64,000 nucleotides of DNA, taken from NCBI GenBank assembly GCA_027365565.1, contig DAHXMI010000010.1:62001-126000 (forward strand), read 5' to 3'. This document shows positions 33,481 through 42,494 of this stretch, piece by piece. Position 1 is the stretch's first letter. Each line of letters starts with the position of its first letter. Source of the DNA: JAMCYG01 sp027365565 (GTDB taxonomy: Archaea > Micrarchaeota > Micrarchaeia > Micrarchaeales > Micrarchaeaceae). The position numbers were made by a program, and so were the translations under genes. The notes under the pieces were generated by a model. It was given only the letters and a program-made list of their open reading frames with translations, was not told the DNA's origin and did not search any database.

Positions 33481-34908
33481 TCATTTTCTGTACCATACAG
33501 TGCCTGTTTTAGTGTCTTCCAGGGCTATGCCGAATTCCCTCTCGATCCTGTCCCTTATCCCGTCTGCGCCAGCATAGTCGCCCTTCTTCCTCATCTCCTC
33601 CCTCTCGTCTATCAAGGCCGCGGCTTCCTTTGATACCGTCTCCTTGTACGCATCGTTCTCCAGTATGCCTATTATCGATGCGAGTTCCTTTACTTTTGAT
33701 ATTGCTGCCTCCTTCGTCTCGGCGCGTATGGATTTGCCGCTCTTCGAAGCCGCAGCCAGCTTAGCCGCGATGTTTGCCAGCGACATCAGCGCGACCGGGG
33801 TGTTGAAGTCGTCATTCATCGCCGAGGAGAACTCTTCCTCGAAGCCCGTCACGGACAGCAATATGTCCTCATCAAGGGGCTCCCCGGCTTCAGGGGCGTT
33901 GTAGAACAGTCCTATGTCCCTGTATATATGGTTTATCCTGAGCCTCGCCTCGCTGACAAGCGCCTCAGTGTAGTTTATCTCCTTCCTGTAGTGCGTAGAC
34001 GCTGTGAAGAACCTGAGGGTCTCGGATGAATACTTTGCGAGCGCATCCCTTATAGTGACGAAGTTGTGCAGGCTCTTGCTCATCTTCTCTCCGCCGATGT
34101 TGACTACGCCAGTGTGCAGCCAGTACTTAACAAACGGCTTGACGCCGTATGCTGCCTCGGCCTGCGCGATCTCATTCGTGTGGTGCGGAAAGATGAGCTC
34201 GCTCGCACCTCCATGTATGTCATACTGGTGGCCGAATATCGCGTCGGTCATCGCTGTGTCCTCTATGTGCCAGCCGGGCCTGCCCTTGAATTTTATGTTG
34301 TTGCTGTCAAATTTGAGATTTATCTCCCATGACGGCTCTCCAGGCTTCTGCTCCTTCCAGAGCGCGAAGTCGTAAACATTCCTCTTTCTAGGATCTGGCT
34401 CTATCCTGTGCTTGACAAGGTCGTCAATCCTCATTCCTGAGAGTTTCGTGTAATCCCCGAACTTCGATACGTCGTAGTAGACATCACCTCCCGCAGGATA
34501 GGCGTATCCCTTGTCGGCCAGCGCCTGTATCTGGCCCCTTATCTGGCTTATGTAGTCGTGCGAGTGTGGGTACTGGTCGACATCCTTCCTTATGCTTAGA
34601 GAGTCCATGTCCTCCATGAACCTCTTCTCGTAGTATGCCTCCAGGTCAAAGGTATCCATCTTCCTCTCTTGGGCCCTCGCTATTATCTTGTCCTCTATGT
34701 CGGTTATGTTCTGCACGTACTTGACGCGGTAGCCGATGTGCCTGAGCCACCTTGCAATTATATCAAAGCAGATGTACGTCTTTGCATGGCCCATGTGTGC
34801 ATCGTCGTAAGGAGTCTGGCCGCACACGAACATGTTGACGCTCATGCCGTGCATAGGCTTGAACTCCTCCTTGCTTCTTGACAAAGTGTTGTACACGATC
34901 AATGCCAT
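33481..34908 (-). CDS. cysS: Cysteine--tRNA ligase
   Basis: 475-residue class I synthetase. The HIGH motif is HMGHAKTY, after the zinc Cys in FVCGQTPYDD. KMSKS is KMSKSLHNF, and HHTNEIAQAEA carries the other zinc-site His residues. A C-terminal helical anticodon region follows. ATG 34908 is preceded by GTGATC, a full anti-SD match. It follows the DUF763 gene by 4 bases. Confidence 0.95.
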   Translation of the reverse strand: MALIVYNTLSRSKEEFKPMHGMSVNMFVCGQTPYDDAHMGHAKTYICFDIIARWLRHIGYRVKYVQNITDIEDKIIARAQERKMDTFDLEAYYEKRFMEDMDSLSIRKDVDQYPHSHDYISQIRGQIQALADKGYAYPAGGDVYYDVSKFGDYTKLSGMRIDDLVKHRIEPDPRKRNVYDFALWKEQKPGEPSWEINLKFDSNNIKFKGRPGWHIEDTAMTDAIFGHQYDIHGGASELIFPHHTNEIAQAEAAYGVKPFVKYWLHTGVVNIGGEKMSKSLHNFVTIRDALAKYSSETLRFFTASTHYRKEINYTEALVSEARLRINHIYRDIGLFYNAPEAGEPLDEDILLSVTGFEEEFSSAMNDDFNTPVALMSLANIAAKLAAASKSGKSIRAETKEAAISKVKELASIIGILENDAYKETVSKEAAALIDEREEMRKKGDYAGADGIRDRIEREFGIALEDTKTGTVWYRK

Positions 34909-34912
34909 GCGA

Positions 34913-36010
34913 TCACGCGTTATGCGCGCCGGCAGCCTGGCCGTACGCCCTGCCGAGCTCTGCGCTGAGCCGCTTCATGACCTTCTGCCCGTCATCTCGG
35001 CCCATTCTTGAACTAGATACTATCTCCTTCATTTTGTTGATAACGTCATCGTATCTTTTTAAGCTTATTCTGTAGGGTATGCCATCCTTGCCGCCCAAGT
35101 TGTATGAGTAGGCTATCGGATCACGTTTGTATATCTCCTCGCCATATATCAGCGAGGATATTATCGCGAGCGATCTGAGTGTTTTCCTGCCTACACCCCT
35201 TATTTTCATCAGCTCGGTGTATGATTCCGGGTTCATGTCGCTCGCGGCCTTCAGCGCTTTCTTGGCACGGTCGGACACGTCCCCCTCCTTTATGTCGTGC
35301 CTTGCCGGGAGCCTGTACACGCTCGGATTGAACCCCATTATCTTGCCTATGTTTTCATTGACGAGTTCAAGGCTCTTCGCCTTGACAATGCGGTTGGATG
35401 CGAAGGTCAGGTCGATCGTGGGCGTGTTAAGCGTGGACCTGATTGCCGTGTTCGTCTCATTAGTTATGTCGCTGGCATCTATGCCCTTGCCGGATACCTG
35501 GAACCTTATGGCGGTTGACGACTTGCCGACCATGCCTTGCTGCACCACGCTCCATGACCTATTCTTCGAGAATATGAATGCATGATGGTATATTCCTATG
35601 TCGTCGTACACCAGAGCGGAGTCGATCTTTGCTACTGTTCTGCTCAGATCCTTGAACCTGTCGGACTCGGATGGCACAGTGAGATAATCCGTCCCCTTCT
35701 CGATCGCATTGGGCGTATCGATGCCCGCCTTGCCCTTGCCACCTGCTATGTATACGTCGGATTTCCCATTGAGCGCCTCCTTCAGTGCGCCTATCATTAC
35801 CGTGGTGGTGCCACTGCTGTGCCAATCATATCCGACGGCGCACGACATTGCCTGGAACCATTGCGGGTCTGCCAGCCTGTCAACTAGCCAGTCTGGGCCA
35901 TACTCGTCGATCACGGCCTCGGTTATGAGCCTGCTTAGTTCAACCATCCTGGAAAAAAGCCACCTAGGGGCCCTTCCGCCGTGCAGCGGAAGTAGTGTCA
36001 CGTTCTGCAA
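34913..36010 (-). CDS. DUF763 protein with a helix-hairpin-helix motif
   Basis: 365 residues. The N-terminus LPLHGGRAPRWLFSRMVELS and the block CAVGYDWHSSGTTTVMIGAL are the marks of DUF763. Near residues 275-300 lies KIRGVGRKTLRSLAII, a clear helix-hairpin-helix, so DNA binding is likely. The start is TTG 36010; no ATG is available that keeps the conserved N-terminus. A GTGATT core lies upstream. It sits between an exported protein and cysS on the same strand. Its function is unknown. Confidence 0.85.
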   Translation of the reverse strand: MQNVTLLPLHGGRAPRWLFSRMVELSRLITEAVIDEYGPDWLVDRLADPQWFQAMSCAVGYDWHSSGTTTVMIGALKEALNGKSDVYIAGGKGKAGIDTPNAIEKGTDYLTVPSESDRFKDLSRTVAKIDSALVYDDIGIYHHAFIFSKNRSWSVVQQGMVGKSSTAIRFQVSGKGIDASDITNETNTAIRSTLNTPTIDLTFASNRIVKAKSLELVNENIGKIMGFNPSVYRLPARHDIKEGDVSDRAKKALKAASDMNPESYTELMKIRGVGRKTLRSLAIISSLIYGEEIYKRDPIAYSYNLGGKDGIPYRISLKRYDDVINKMKEIVSSSRMGRDDGQKVMKRLSAELGRAYGQAAGAHNA

Positions 36011-36017
36011 GCAATCA

Positions 36018-37043
36018 CTACCTTGCCGTGCTCATGTTGACGACTATTCCGGGATCCTGTTCCGGAGTGTTTGACATCATGAAGTTGGTAGCGGATATGA
36101 ATCTCTCCGTTGAAAGTGTCGCTGACACGATTCTTACCCTGACATCGGAGCCGTAGAGGCCGAAGAGTGGTATCGATGCGTTCTCGAACTTGGAGGGAGT
36201 GGAGTTCGCCTGTGAAAGGTTGTACGTACTGTAATGTGCGGTTGTTATCGGTTTGCCAGCTGATGACAATACTTCCACGTATAGGCCGTTGTTCTGGGAG
36301 CTTATCACCTTGAAATTCAGGTACGCTGCTGTGACCTTGAACAGGCTCGATGTCAGGTTACCGAAAGTGACGCTAGTGCCGCAATGGTAAGTTGACGCGG
36401 CATAAGTCCCGTTGTAGTTTGTGAATGGCTTGTTGATGTAGCAGTTGTTTTGGTTTGCATACGTGAGGTTGAGAGGGGCCGTGCCGAATGCCTTGCCAGT
36501 CTGGTTCCAGCCAGTGTATTTGCCGTTGGAGAAGTTGCCGTTGTACACGAAGTCGTACACTGCGCTGAGCGGAGGTGTGGTCGTTGAATTCATCTGCACT
36601 GCAGCCTTAGGGCACTCGGCGTTTGCTGCTGTCCTGCCTGTAGTCAGCAAAACCGTATAGTCCTGCCTAGGCAGAGTGTAGTTGTCATAGAAGGTAAGGC
36701 ATGAGTATCCGGAAGTCTGATTGACGTACGTGACGTTGTCCTTGCCTACGATCCTCACATTCTCAGTAGAGTACTTGCCAGCAGCGACCCACATGCCGAT
36801 TGTGCTGCCGTTTGAGGAGCAGTATATTGCCTCTGTTGCGTTCTGCGAAGAGGCCTGAAGGTACAGATTGCTGCAAGGCACTATGTATCCTATAGTGGTC
36901 GTTTGTGAAGTCGCATTAGGCGGTACCGTGGAGGTCGTTCCAGGGAAGAGGTTTATCGTCGGAAAGTGGAACCCGGTGACTAGGTATGCCAATATCAGTA
37001 TTATTACTATTATAGTAATCCATGCGATGACAAATCGCTTCAT
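36018..37043 (-). CDS. Exported, membrane-anchored Asn/Thr/Ser-rich protein
   Basis: 341 residues. An N-terminal hydrophobic helix (about residues 7-26) is followed by an outside-facing domain rich in NxS/NxT sites and with several Cys residues. A lectin-like or beta-sandwich fold is plausible in the middle (FVYNGNFSNGKYTGWNQTG resembles carbohydrate-binding modules). I chose ATG 37043 so that the Lys/Arg precede the helix. It resembles the 55837-57525 and 63212-63901 products in style. Confidence 0.75.
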   Translation of the reverse strand: MKRFVIAWITIIVIILILAYLVTGFHFPTINLFPGTTSTVPPNATSQTTTIGYIVPCSNLYLQASSQNATEAIYCSSNGSTIGMWVAAGKYSTENVRIVGKDNVTYVNQTSGYSCLTFYDNYTLPRQDYTVLLTTGRTAANAECPKAAVQMNSTTTPPLSAVYDFVYNGNFSNGKYTGWNQTGKAFGTAPLNLTYANQNNCYINKPFTNYNGTYAASTYHCGTSVTFGNLTSSLFKVTAAYLNFKVISSQNNGLYVEVLSSAGKPITTAHYSTYNLSQANSTPSKFENASIPLFGLYGSDVRVRIVSATLSTERFISATNFMMSNTPEQDPGIVVNMSTAR

Positions 37044-37243
37044 ATGCTCACTCGTTGCCAATGTATGGATTAGTATGCATTTGTCAATTTATATATGTTG
37101 CATTTGCCGTAGCACATGAGGGCCGCAGCCCGTCAGCAAAGCTTTTAAATTCTAAAGATGCTAATAATAGCACTTGTCGTTGCATATTCTACGACCTTAA
37201 TATGATTTAGGCAGAGTGATGTTTTGGGAGGCATTCCTAGAAA

Positions 37244-37345
37244 ATGGAAGAAGAAGGGAAGGATGCGCTGGAAATGGCTCAAAAAGAGGAGGAAGAGACT
37301 CAGGAGAGCGCAGAAGAGGAGAGTGGGCAAGCTCTGATGAGCTAG
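37244..37345 (+). CDS. Possible small acidic protein (33 residues)
   Basis: ATG 37244 to TAG 37345 encodes a Glu-rich peptide starting MEEEGKDALEMAQKEEEETQ. TTAATATGA at 37198-37206 could be its TATA box, GGGAGG lies 12 bases before the ATG, and a T-rich CTTTTATTTTTCC follows the stop at 37351. The surrounding 37044-37417 stretch has no other gene. Composition bias could produce this by chance. Confidence 0.35.
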   Translation: MEEEGKDALEMAQKEEEETQESAEEESGQALMS

Positions 37346-37417
37346 CCCCTGCTTTTATTTTTCCTTTATGGAGACTGAGCGGCAGCGCTGACCGGCAGGT
37401 TACAATCAGTGCTCTTC

Positions 37418-38875
37418 TCACTTCACAAGCTTCTGCAGAACCGGATAAGTATCGTACAGGTTCTCCTGCAGCAGCTGCTGATACAGCATGTATATGATTC
37501 CCACGGTTAGCAGTATGCCTATACCCGTTCCTATCGCGCCTGTGAGCGTCGCTATAGCGGCGAGCAGACCTACGAAGAGGCTGCCAAGGACGGTTACCGT
37601 TGGTATGTACCTGTTAAGCACATTCTCGACAATCCTCGGATCCCTCCTGAAACCTGGAATCTGCCATCCCATGCTGCCTATCTGGTCGGCGAGGTTCTTC
37701 GGGCTCTGTCCTGTCATCTCTATCCAAAACTTGCCGAATACCACGCACATGAGCATGAGTACGACCGTGTAGATTATGACGTGTATCCATTCGGGCACAA
37801 GCACCATTCCGCCCCACGGCAGGAACAGCTGCGTCGTATGCGTCGCGAGATACGTGAAATATGTAGAATAGCTGCCTATACCTCCATACGAGGCGCTGTA
37901 CGGCAGCGGGAATGATGGTGATATAAGGTAGGCTATACCCCCATTGAGTTGCAGCGTCGTTCCTGTAGGCTGGTAGAACGCTATGAATCTTGCAAGGTTA
38001 GAGAGCGAGCCATGCACCCCTGCAAGGAATCGGAACCAGAAGGTCATGCTTTCTATCAGCGAAGTAGCTAGTATGACCGGCAGCACCGACACGTACAGGA
38101 ATGGTATTGGAAGCCTGCCTCCGACTCCGCGCAGCTGCTCGAATGCCAAAGGAAGCTCTACCTTCATCTCGAAGAAGTATATGCTTACCACGAATATCAG
38201 CATGGCAAATATCAGCGGTCCGAACGCCATTATCGCGTTGGATATGGCGGCTGCGCCGCCAGCCTGTATAGCGGATACCACCTCAGGTATTATGATTCCA
38301 GCCGTGCCTCCCACTATCGCGTACGATACGCCGCTCGCTATGAAGATGTTTATGCCGGAGCTGATGCCGTACTTGGTCATCATCTCGTCAAGAAACACGA
38401 TTATCACAGCACCTATGGCCAGCTGCAATGCGACGAGACCGAATGCTGCAGGGCCGTTGATTGGCACGAACCCTGTCGCTACGTAGACTACCGCTTCTAT
38501 TACCGCTATAGACATGGCAGCCAGCTTCTGCACGGTCTGGAACCTTGCCTTCTGCTGCATGTCATTCATGTCTATGTTGAGTATTCCGGACCCTGAAAGC
38601 AGTTGCAGGACTATGCTTGACAGAACTATCGGGCCTATTCCAACAGTTATCAGGCTGCCTATCTTGGCGGCGAATATTATGCTTATTAGCTGAAGCGCGG
38701 GCTGGGAGACGCTCTGCTGGTTGACCCCGACCGCGTATGTGTTGTAGAGCACGAAATAGAGAAGTATTATTGCCCCAGTCCAGTACATCTTCTCTCGTAG
38801 GGAAAGGGGATTCTTGGGCCCTTTTATCGAAGGTATGAATGGGGAAATCTTGTCTATGAATTCAAGAGAAACCAC
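37418..38875 (-). CDS. secY: Protein translocase subunit SecY
   Basis: 485 residues with ten transmembrane segments, archaeal/Sec61-alpha type: a plug-like region after the first helix (NTYAVGVNQQSVSQPA) and the long cytoplasmic loops typical of ribosome docking (ELPLAFEQLRGVGGRLPIPF). It forms the export pore with SecE/Sec61-beta, not seen here. The start is GTG 38875, 5 bases after GGTG. Confidence 0.95.
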   Translation of the reverse strand: MVSLEFIDKISPFIPSIKGPKNPLSLREKMYWTGAIILLYFVLYNTYAVGVNQQSVSQPALQLISIIFAAKIGSLITVGIGPIVLSSIVLQLLSGSGILNIDMNDMQQKARFQTVQKLAAMSIAVIEAVVYVATGFVPINGPAAFGLVALQLAIGAVIIVFLDEMMTKYGISSGINIFIASGVSYAIVGGTAGIIIPEVVSAIQAGGAAAISNAIMAFGPLIFAMLIFVVSIYFFEMKVELPLAFEQLRGVGGRLPIPFLYVSVLPVILATSLIESMTFWFRFLAGVHGSLSNLARFIAFYQPTGTTLQLNGGIAYLISPSFPLPYSASYGGIGSYSTYFTYLATHTTQLFLPWGGMVLVPEWIHVIIYTVVLMLMCVVFGKFWIEMTGQSPKNLADQIGSMGWQIPGFRRDPRIVENVLNRYIPTVTVLGSLFVGLLAAIATLTGAIGTGIGILLTVGIIYMLYQQLLQENLYDTYPVLQKLVK

Positions 38876-38906
38876 GCGAACACCAGAACTGCGGCACTGC
38901 CTTGCC

Positions 38907-39968
38907 TCACTTTATCCTTACTGTCATGCTGTAAGAGTTATCCTTTGCTGTGTTTATGCTGCTGTTGAACCCATCCACTCCGAAAGCGGCAGAGACCGCT
39001 CCTTCGACGAAGCGGCGCATGAGTTCCACTGCGCCTTTCCTTGAGCTCAGTTGATCAAAGCTCACTCTTACATTTGTTGGGCTTACCCTTTTAACACTTA
39101 CTGCGCCGGGGTATGCCACCCTTATCACCTTCATGACTTGGACTGCGGCATCTTCGCTTCCAGCGTGCTCCGCCGCTATTCTTCCACCTATCCTGGAACC
39201 CAGTTCGAAAGCCCTGTTGCCCAGCGCTTCGATGTGCTCGCCAGATATCCCGGAAGTCGCAAGCGAATAGTACTCGCGTTTCAGCGATGGATGCTCATGC
39301 GCATCCTTCTTCAGTGCGCCATACACGCTTTCAGCCTTCAGCCCCCCTGCTTCTGGAACCCTTGATTCTGATGTAACGAAATCGCAGTATTCGGAGCCGT
39401 TTGAGGAGCATTCCCCCTCATTGACGTGAACCAGCTGCCCCTTCGCGGCAGTCAGGAACCCGGAAATCATTCCTGCCTCGAACGTATGCGTCTTCGCCCC
39501 TATGTTGTGGGAGCGCTGATGAATCTTTATTGAAACAGAGAACGGGAAAAGTCTGTATGTGACTGCGCCGTACCCTGCCTTCTCAATGAAGCTGGTGAGG
39601 TCAGGTATAGCCTCGCCGTACCATGAATAGCGCTTCCCTGCGCCTACCATGTTGAACAGCTTCCTGCCGACGTTCACACCATGCTTGTAGTCAAGATTGA
39701 GAATGCTATCAGAGGTCGAACTTATTGCAGAAACCATGTCGAGCGACAGCCTGCTTACGCTGCCGGTCTTCGATCCGGTAAGTATGCCGTATATCATGAT
39801 ATCGTCGAGATCGCGGAGAACAGGAGATATCTGGCGCGGGTATGATATTATGCCTGCAGCCTGCTTTGCCGTCATGGCGCCGCTTTTTATCCTTGCCGTT
39901 TTCGCCTTAACTGGCCTGGCGGCGGCCCTTTTTGGCGCCCTTCTCCTTTGTGCTGTCCTCTTTGCCAT
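38907..39968 (-). CDS. V4R-domain protein
   Basis: 353 residues. Residues 1-30 are Arg/Lys/Ala-rich. Residues ~90-205 match a V4R (4-vinyl-reductase-like, small-molecule-binding) domain: HTFEAGMISGFLTAAKGQLV and then C187/C195 in NEGECSSNGSEYCDFV. The second half (about 230-353) has a repeat-like plan without the Cys pair. V4R domains sense ligands or metals in regulators and methyltransferase partners. Its start lies within the next gene (62-base overlap), suggesting one unit with it and the DUF929 gene. Confidence 0.78.
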   Translation of the reverse strand: MAKRTAQRRRAPKRAAARPVKAKTARIKSGAMTAKQAAGIISYPRQISPVLRDLDDIMIYGILTGSKTGSVSRLSLDMVSAISSTSDSILNLDYKHGVNVGRKLFNMVGAGKRYSWYGEAIPDLTSFIEKAGYGAVTYRLFPFSVSIKIHQRSHNIGAKTHTFEAGMISGFLTAAKGQLVHVNEGECSSNGSEYCDFVTSESRVPEAGGLKAESVYGALKKDAHEHPSLKREYYSLATSGISGEHIEALGNRAFELGSRIGGRIAAEHAGSEDAAVQVMKVIRVAYPGAVSVKRVSPTNVRVSFDQLSSRKGAVELMRRFVEGAVSAAFGVDGFNSSINTAKDNSYSMTVRIK

Positions 39969-40455
39969 GCGATCGCCTGTTAATGCGGCATTTCGGGTCT
40001 GAAAGCCTGTTCAAGTAGTATATCGATATTGCAATATTTATAATTATCAGGACCAGGAATATTGGCGTCGCATAGGAGGTGAGAAGCACGTCGGCCGGGA
40101 ATGCGGCACTGCCGAAGCCGAGCAGCGCTATTGCGGATACAAGTATAGGGGCGTGACATCCGCATCCGCCAACAAGGCTGCCTGCGAACGCGGTCGCTGT
40201 TCCGGTCATGCTCCCGGTGCCGCCTGCGTGGTTGTTCCTTGCGTTGCCTATGGAGTAGATTCCTATAGTCAGGCTTATCGATGCGGTTATAGACAGCAAG
40301 TATAGGACGTACGGCGGCACGCTTATTATTAGCACCCCGTAATTCTGGAAGCGCAGAAGGTATGATATGAATAGGAAGTATGCAATTGCCGTGATAACGT
40401 TAATGGCTATGTACTTCGGCCTGTATATTACCTTGAGCATGCTTGTGATACCCAT
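39907..40455 (-). CDS. Small membrane protein with a GCGCH motif
   Basis: 182 residues with about five hydrophobic helices. Between the third and fourth is GGCGCHAPIL, with C98, C100 and H101 near a helix start, a possible redox or metal site. The last 35 residues are basic and cytoplasmic. The stop of the DUF929 gene lies 1 base before this start. The 3' end overlaps the V4R gene by 62 bases. I do not know the family's function. Confidence 0.75.
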   Translation of the reverse strand: MGITSMLKVIYRPKYIAINVITAIAYFLFISYLLRFQNYGVLIISVPPYVLYLLSITASISLTIGIYSIGNARNNHAGGTGSMTGTATAFAGSLVGGCGCHAPILVSAIALLGFGSAAFPADVLLTSYATPIFLVLIIINIAISIYYLNRLSDPKCRINRRSHGKEDSTKEKGAKKGRRQAS

Positions 40456-40456
40456 T

Positions 40457-41416
40457 TCATATACCTAATTTTCCTTCTATGGCTGTTATCGTGCTGTTGT
40501 GGCATATCTGCGGGGACCCACCTGTAATGGATGCGCATACCTGCGCTATGTAAACGTCGGCAGCAGCGTATTCGCCGTAAGCGAACTGGTCGCTGAACGA
40601 CTTGAACTGATTCAGGACCTGCTGGTGCGTCATGTATTCCAGCGGAATAGTAGACGAGCTCGGTGTTGTGTTGCCGAACACTATCCCATCAGCCCCAAGG
40701 TCGAGCGAGGATCCCCAGAGGGTGAACGGAGTACCGGTGAAGTTGTGCGTCGCGTTCATGAACGACATCGCCCCGTAGTATGTGGAGTTCGGCGCATGCT
40801 GTATGTAATATGTAATTGGATCGGAGAGTGCGGGCAACTGGAACCCTTGTGTTATGTTGGAGTCGTAGTCCGCCGATATGAAGTTGATGTAGCTGCTGGA
40901 ATAGTAGTTGCCGTAGCTCACACCCGGCGAAGTGTAATTGTCCTTCGTCCAGTACAGCGTAGGCAGGTCTCCGTCGCCGAAGCTACTATATCCTATGAAG
41001 AGCTTGCTGAAGTTGCCGAAGCGCGACAGCGCAAGCGCCATCGCCCACCTGTTCTCTCCACAGTATATGCAGGATATAGCGCCTATGTATATCACGCTCT
41101 GCTTGCCCCCTATGCTGTAGGGTGTCGTCTGTGGGTTATGGTTGAGCATTATCGGATCTGAAAGAGTGCCGTTCAGCAGCATTTTGCCTGCTGTAATGAA
41201 GTCGGACTCCGGAGCATTGTTTATCACTGAGAGTTGCGGAGCAGACAACTGCGTGTCTATTCCGCTGGTAGTTTTGCCAAACTGCGGACCTATGTTGACA
41301 ATCTTGACTATATTGTAAGCCAAGAGGAGCACCAGTGCAACTGCCAGGATGATAGTACTGTATTTGTATGGATCCCTTCTGCGCGCCGCCCTTGCTTTCT
41401 TTGTGGCCATTGCCAT
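40457..41416 (-). CDS. DUF929-like exported thioredoxin-fold protein
   Basis: 319 residues. A basic N-terminus and one helix (about 20-40) anchor the protein; the rest faces outward. A thioredoxin-like strand, GGKQSVIYIGAISCIYCGEN, carries a CxxC pair (C116, C119). Two further Cys lie near the end (QVC and QICHN). DUF929 proteins occur in acidophilic archaea; disulfide exchange in the envelope is a sensible inference. ATG 41416 chosen; GTG 41419 and ATG 41410 are alternatives. Confidence 0.8.
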   Translation of the reverse strand: MAMATKKARAARRRDPYKYSTIILAVALVLLLAYNIVKIVNIGPQFGKTTSGIDTQLSAPQLSVINNAPESDFITAGKMLLNGTLSDPIMLNHNPQTTPYSIGGKQSVIYIGAISCIYCGENRWAMALALSRFGNFSKLFIGYSSFGDGDLPTLYWTKDNYTSPGVSYGNYYSSSYINFISADYDSNITQGFQLPALSDPITYYIQHAPNSTYYGAMSFMNATHNFTGTPFTLWGSSLDLGADGIVFGNTTPSSSTIPLEYMTHQQVLNQFKSFSDQFAYGEYAAADVYIAQVCASITGGSPQICHNSTITAIEGKLGI

Positions 41417-41544
41417 CACTGCATATTATTCAGTAGTTTAATATGCGTTAATATTTATGCTTTTAATATGTTTAAGCATATGCATGCTATTCGCTTTGGC
41501 GTTAGCCTGCAAATCGCACGTTTTTACTTGGGAGGGGGCGCCGC

Positions 41545-42342
41545 ATGCCAATGAAGACGGTTATGGTAGACCATGGAATTACAATACAGAAGACAGAGCT
41601 AGCGGACGCGCACTGCCATTTGGACATGCTGGACAGCAATGATGCCATATTGGATGCGGTCAACCATGGCGTAGCTACAATGGTGACGAACGGGGTGGAC
41701 ACGATGTCCAACATAAAGACGCTCGCGATGGCAGATGGCAGGCACGTGTTCGCCGCACTAGGCATAGATCCGCAGCATGCGGTTTCGATGCCTGACGATG
41801 AGGTCGAGTTCAACCTCAACATGATGAGGAGCAACAGCAGCAGGATAGTCGCTATAGGTGAGGTGGGCCTCGACTACGTGATATCTGCTAGCCCCGAGCA
41901 GCTCGCGAAGCAGCATAAGATTTTCGAGAAGATGATAGGCATCGCGCTTGAGCTGAAAAAGCCCATGTCAGTCCACTCACGAGGGGCTATCGGCGATGTG
42001 CTCGACATACTCGAGGAGAAGGAGGTGAAGAACGCGCACATACACTTTTTCGAGGGCGACGAAGAGCACGCTGCTAGGATAATGGAGTTGGGGTATATGA
42101 TATCTGTGCCGCCTCCGAAGTCCGGAAAGAGGAGCAGGGCGTTGAAGATCATGAACGCCGCAAGCATAATGGCGGAAAGCGATGCTCCGGCTGCATCCCG
42201 CTTGCCTAACAGCGTGGAGGATTCCATAAGGATAATAGCCGAGGCGAAGGGCGTGGCATACGAGGAGGCCGCCATGTTCACTACGGCAAACACGAAGAGA
42301 TTCTTTAATATTGGAAATGTAATAGGTATCAGGAAGATATAG
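41545..42342 (+). CDS. tatD: TatD-family metal-dependent hydrolase/DNase
   Basis: 265 residues of TIM-barrel amidohydrolase. Metal ligands: DAHCHLD (HxH), the Glu of IGEVGLDY, HSRG, HIHFFEG and ESDAP. Family members are 3'-exonucleases or deoxyribonucleases. A GGGAGGGGG ribosome-binding stretch lies before ATG 41545. The TAG stop ends one base before the first base of tRNA-Arg. Confidence 0.9.
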   Translation: MPMKTVMVDHGITIQKTELADAHCHLDMLDSNDAILDAVNHGVATMVTNGVDTMSNIKTLAMADGRHVFAALGIDPQHAVSMPDDEVEFNLNMMRSNSSRIVAIGEVGLDYVISASPEQLAKQHKIFEKMIGIALELKKPMSVHSRGAIGDVLDILEEKEVKNAHIHFFEGDEEHAARIMELGYMISVPPPKSGKRSRALKIMNAASIMAESDAPAASRLPNSVEDSIRIIAEAKGVAYEEAAMFTTANTKRFFNIGNVIGIRKI

Positions 42343-42417
42343 GGGCCCGTAGCTCAGCTTGGACAGAGCAGCAGCCTTCTAAGCTGACGGTCGCGGGTTC
42401 AAATCCCGCCGGGCCCG
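42343..42417 (+). tRNA. tRNA-Arg (TCT)
   Basis: Cloverleaf with acceptor GGGCCCG/CGGGCCC, D-arm GCTC/GAGC, anticodon loop CTTCTAA (anticodon TCT, Arg AGA codons), T-arm GCGGG-TTCAAAT-CCCGC and discriminator G. The bottom of the anticodon stem has one G-A mismatch. CCA is not encoded. It begins immediately after the tatD stop codon, and a TTTAATATT element inside tatD (about 42304-42312) is the nearest promoter candidate. Confidence 0.93.
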
Positions 42418-42494
42418 TTTCCCTTCTCCATATAACAGCGCAGCATACCAATAGGTACGGCTCAAAAGGAATAGGAAAAAGAAGACCTGCTGAG

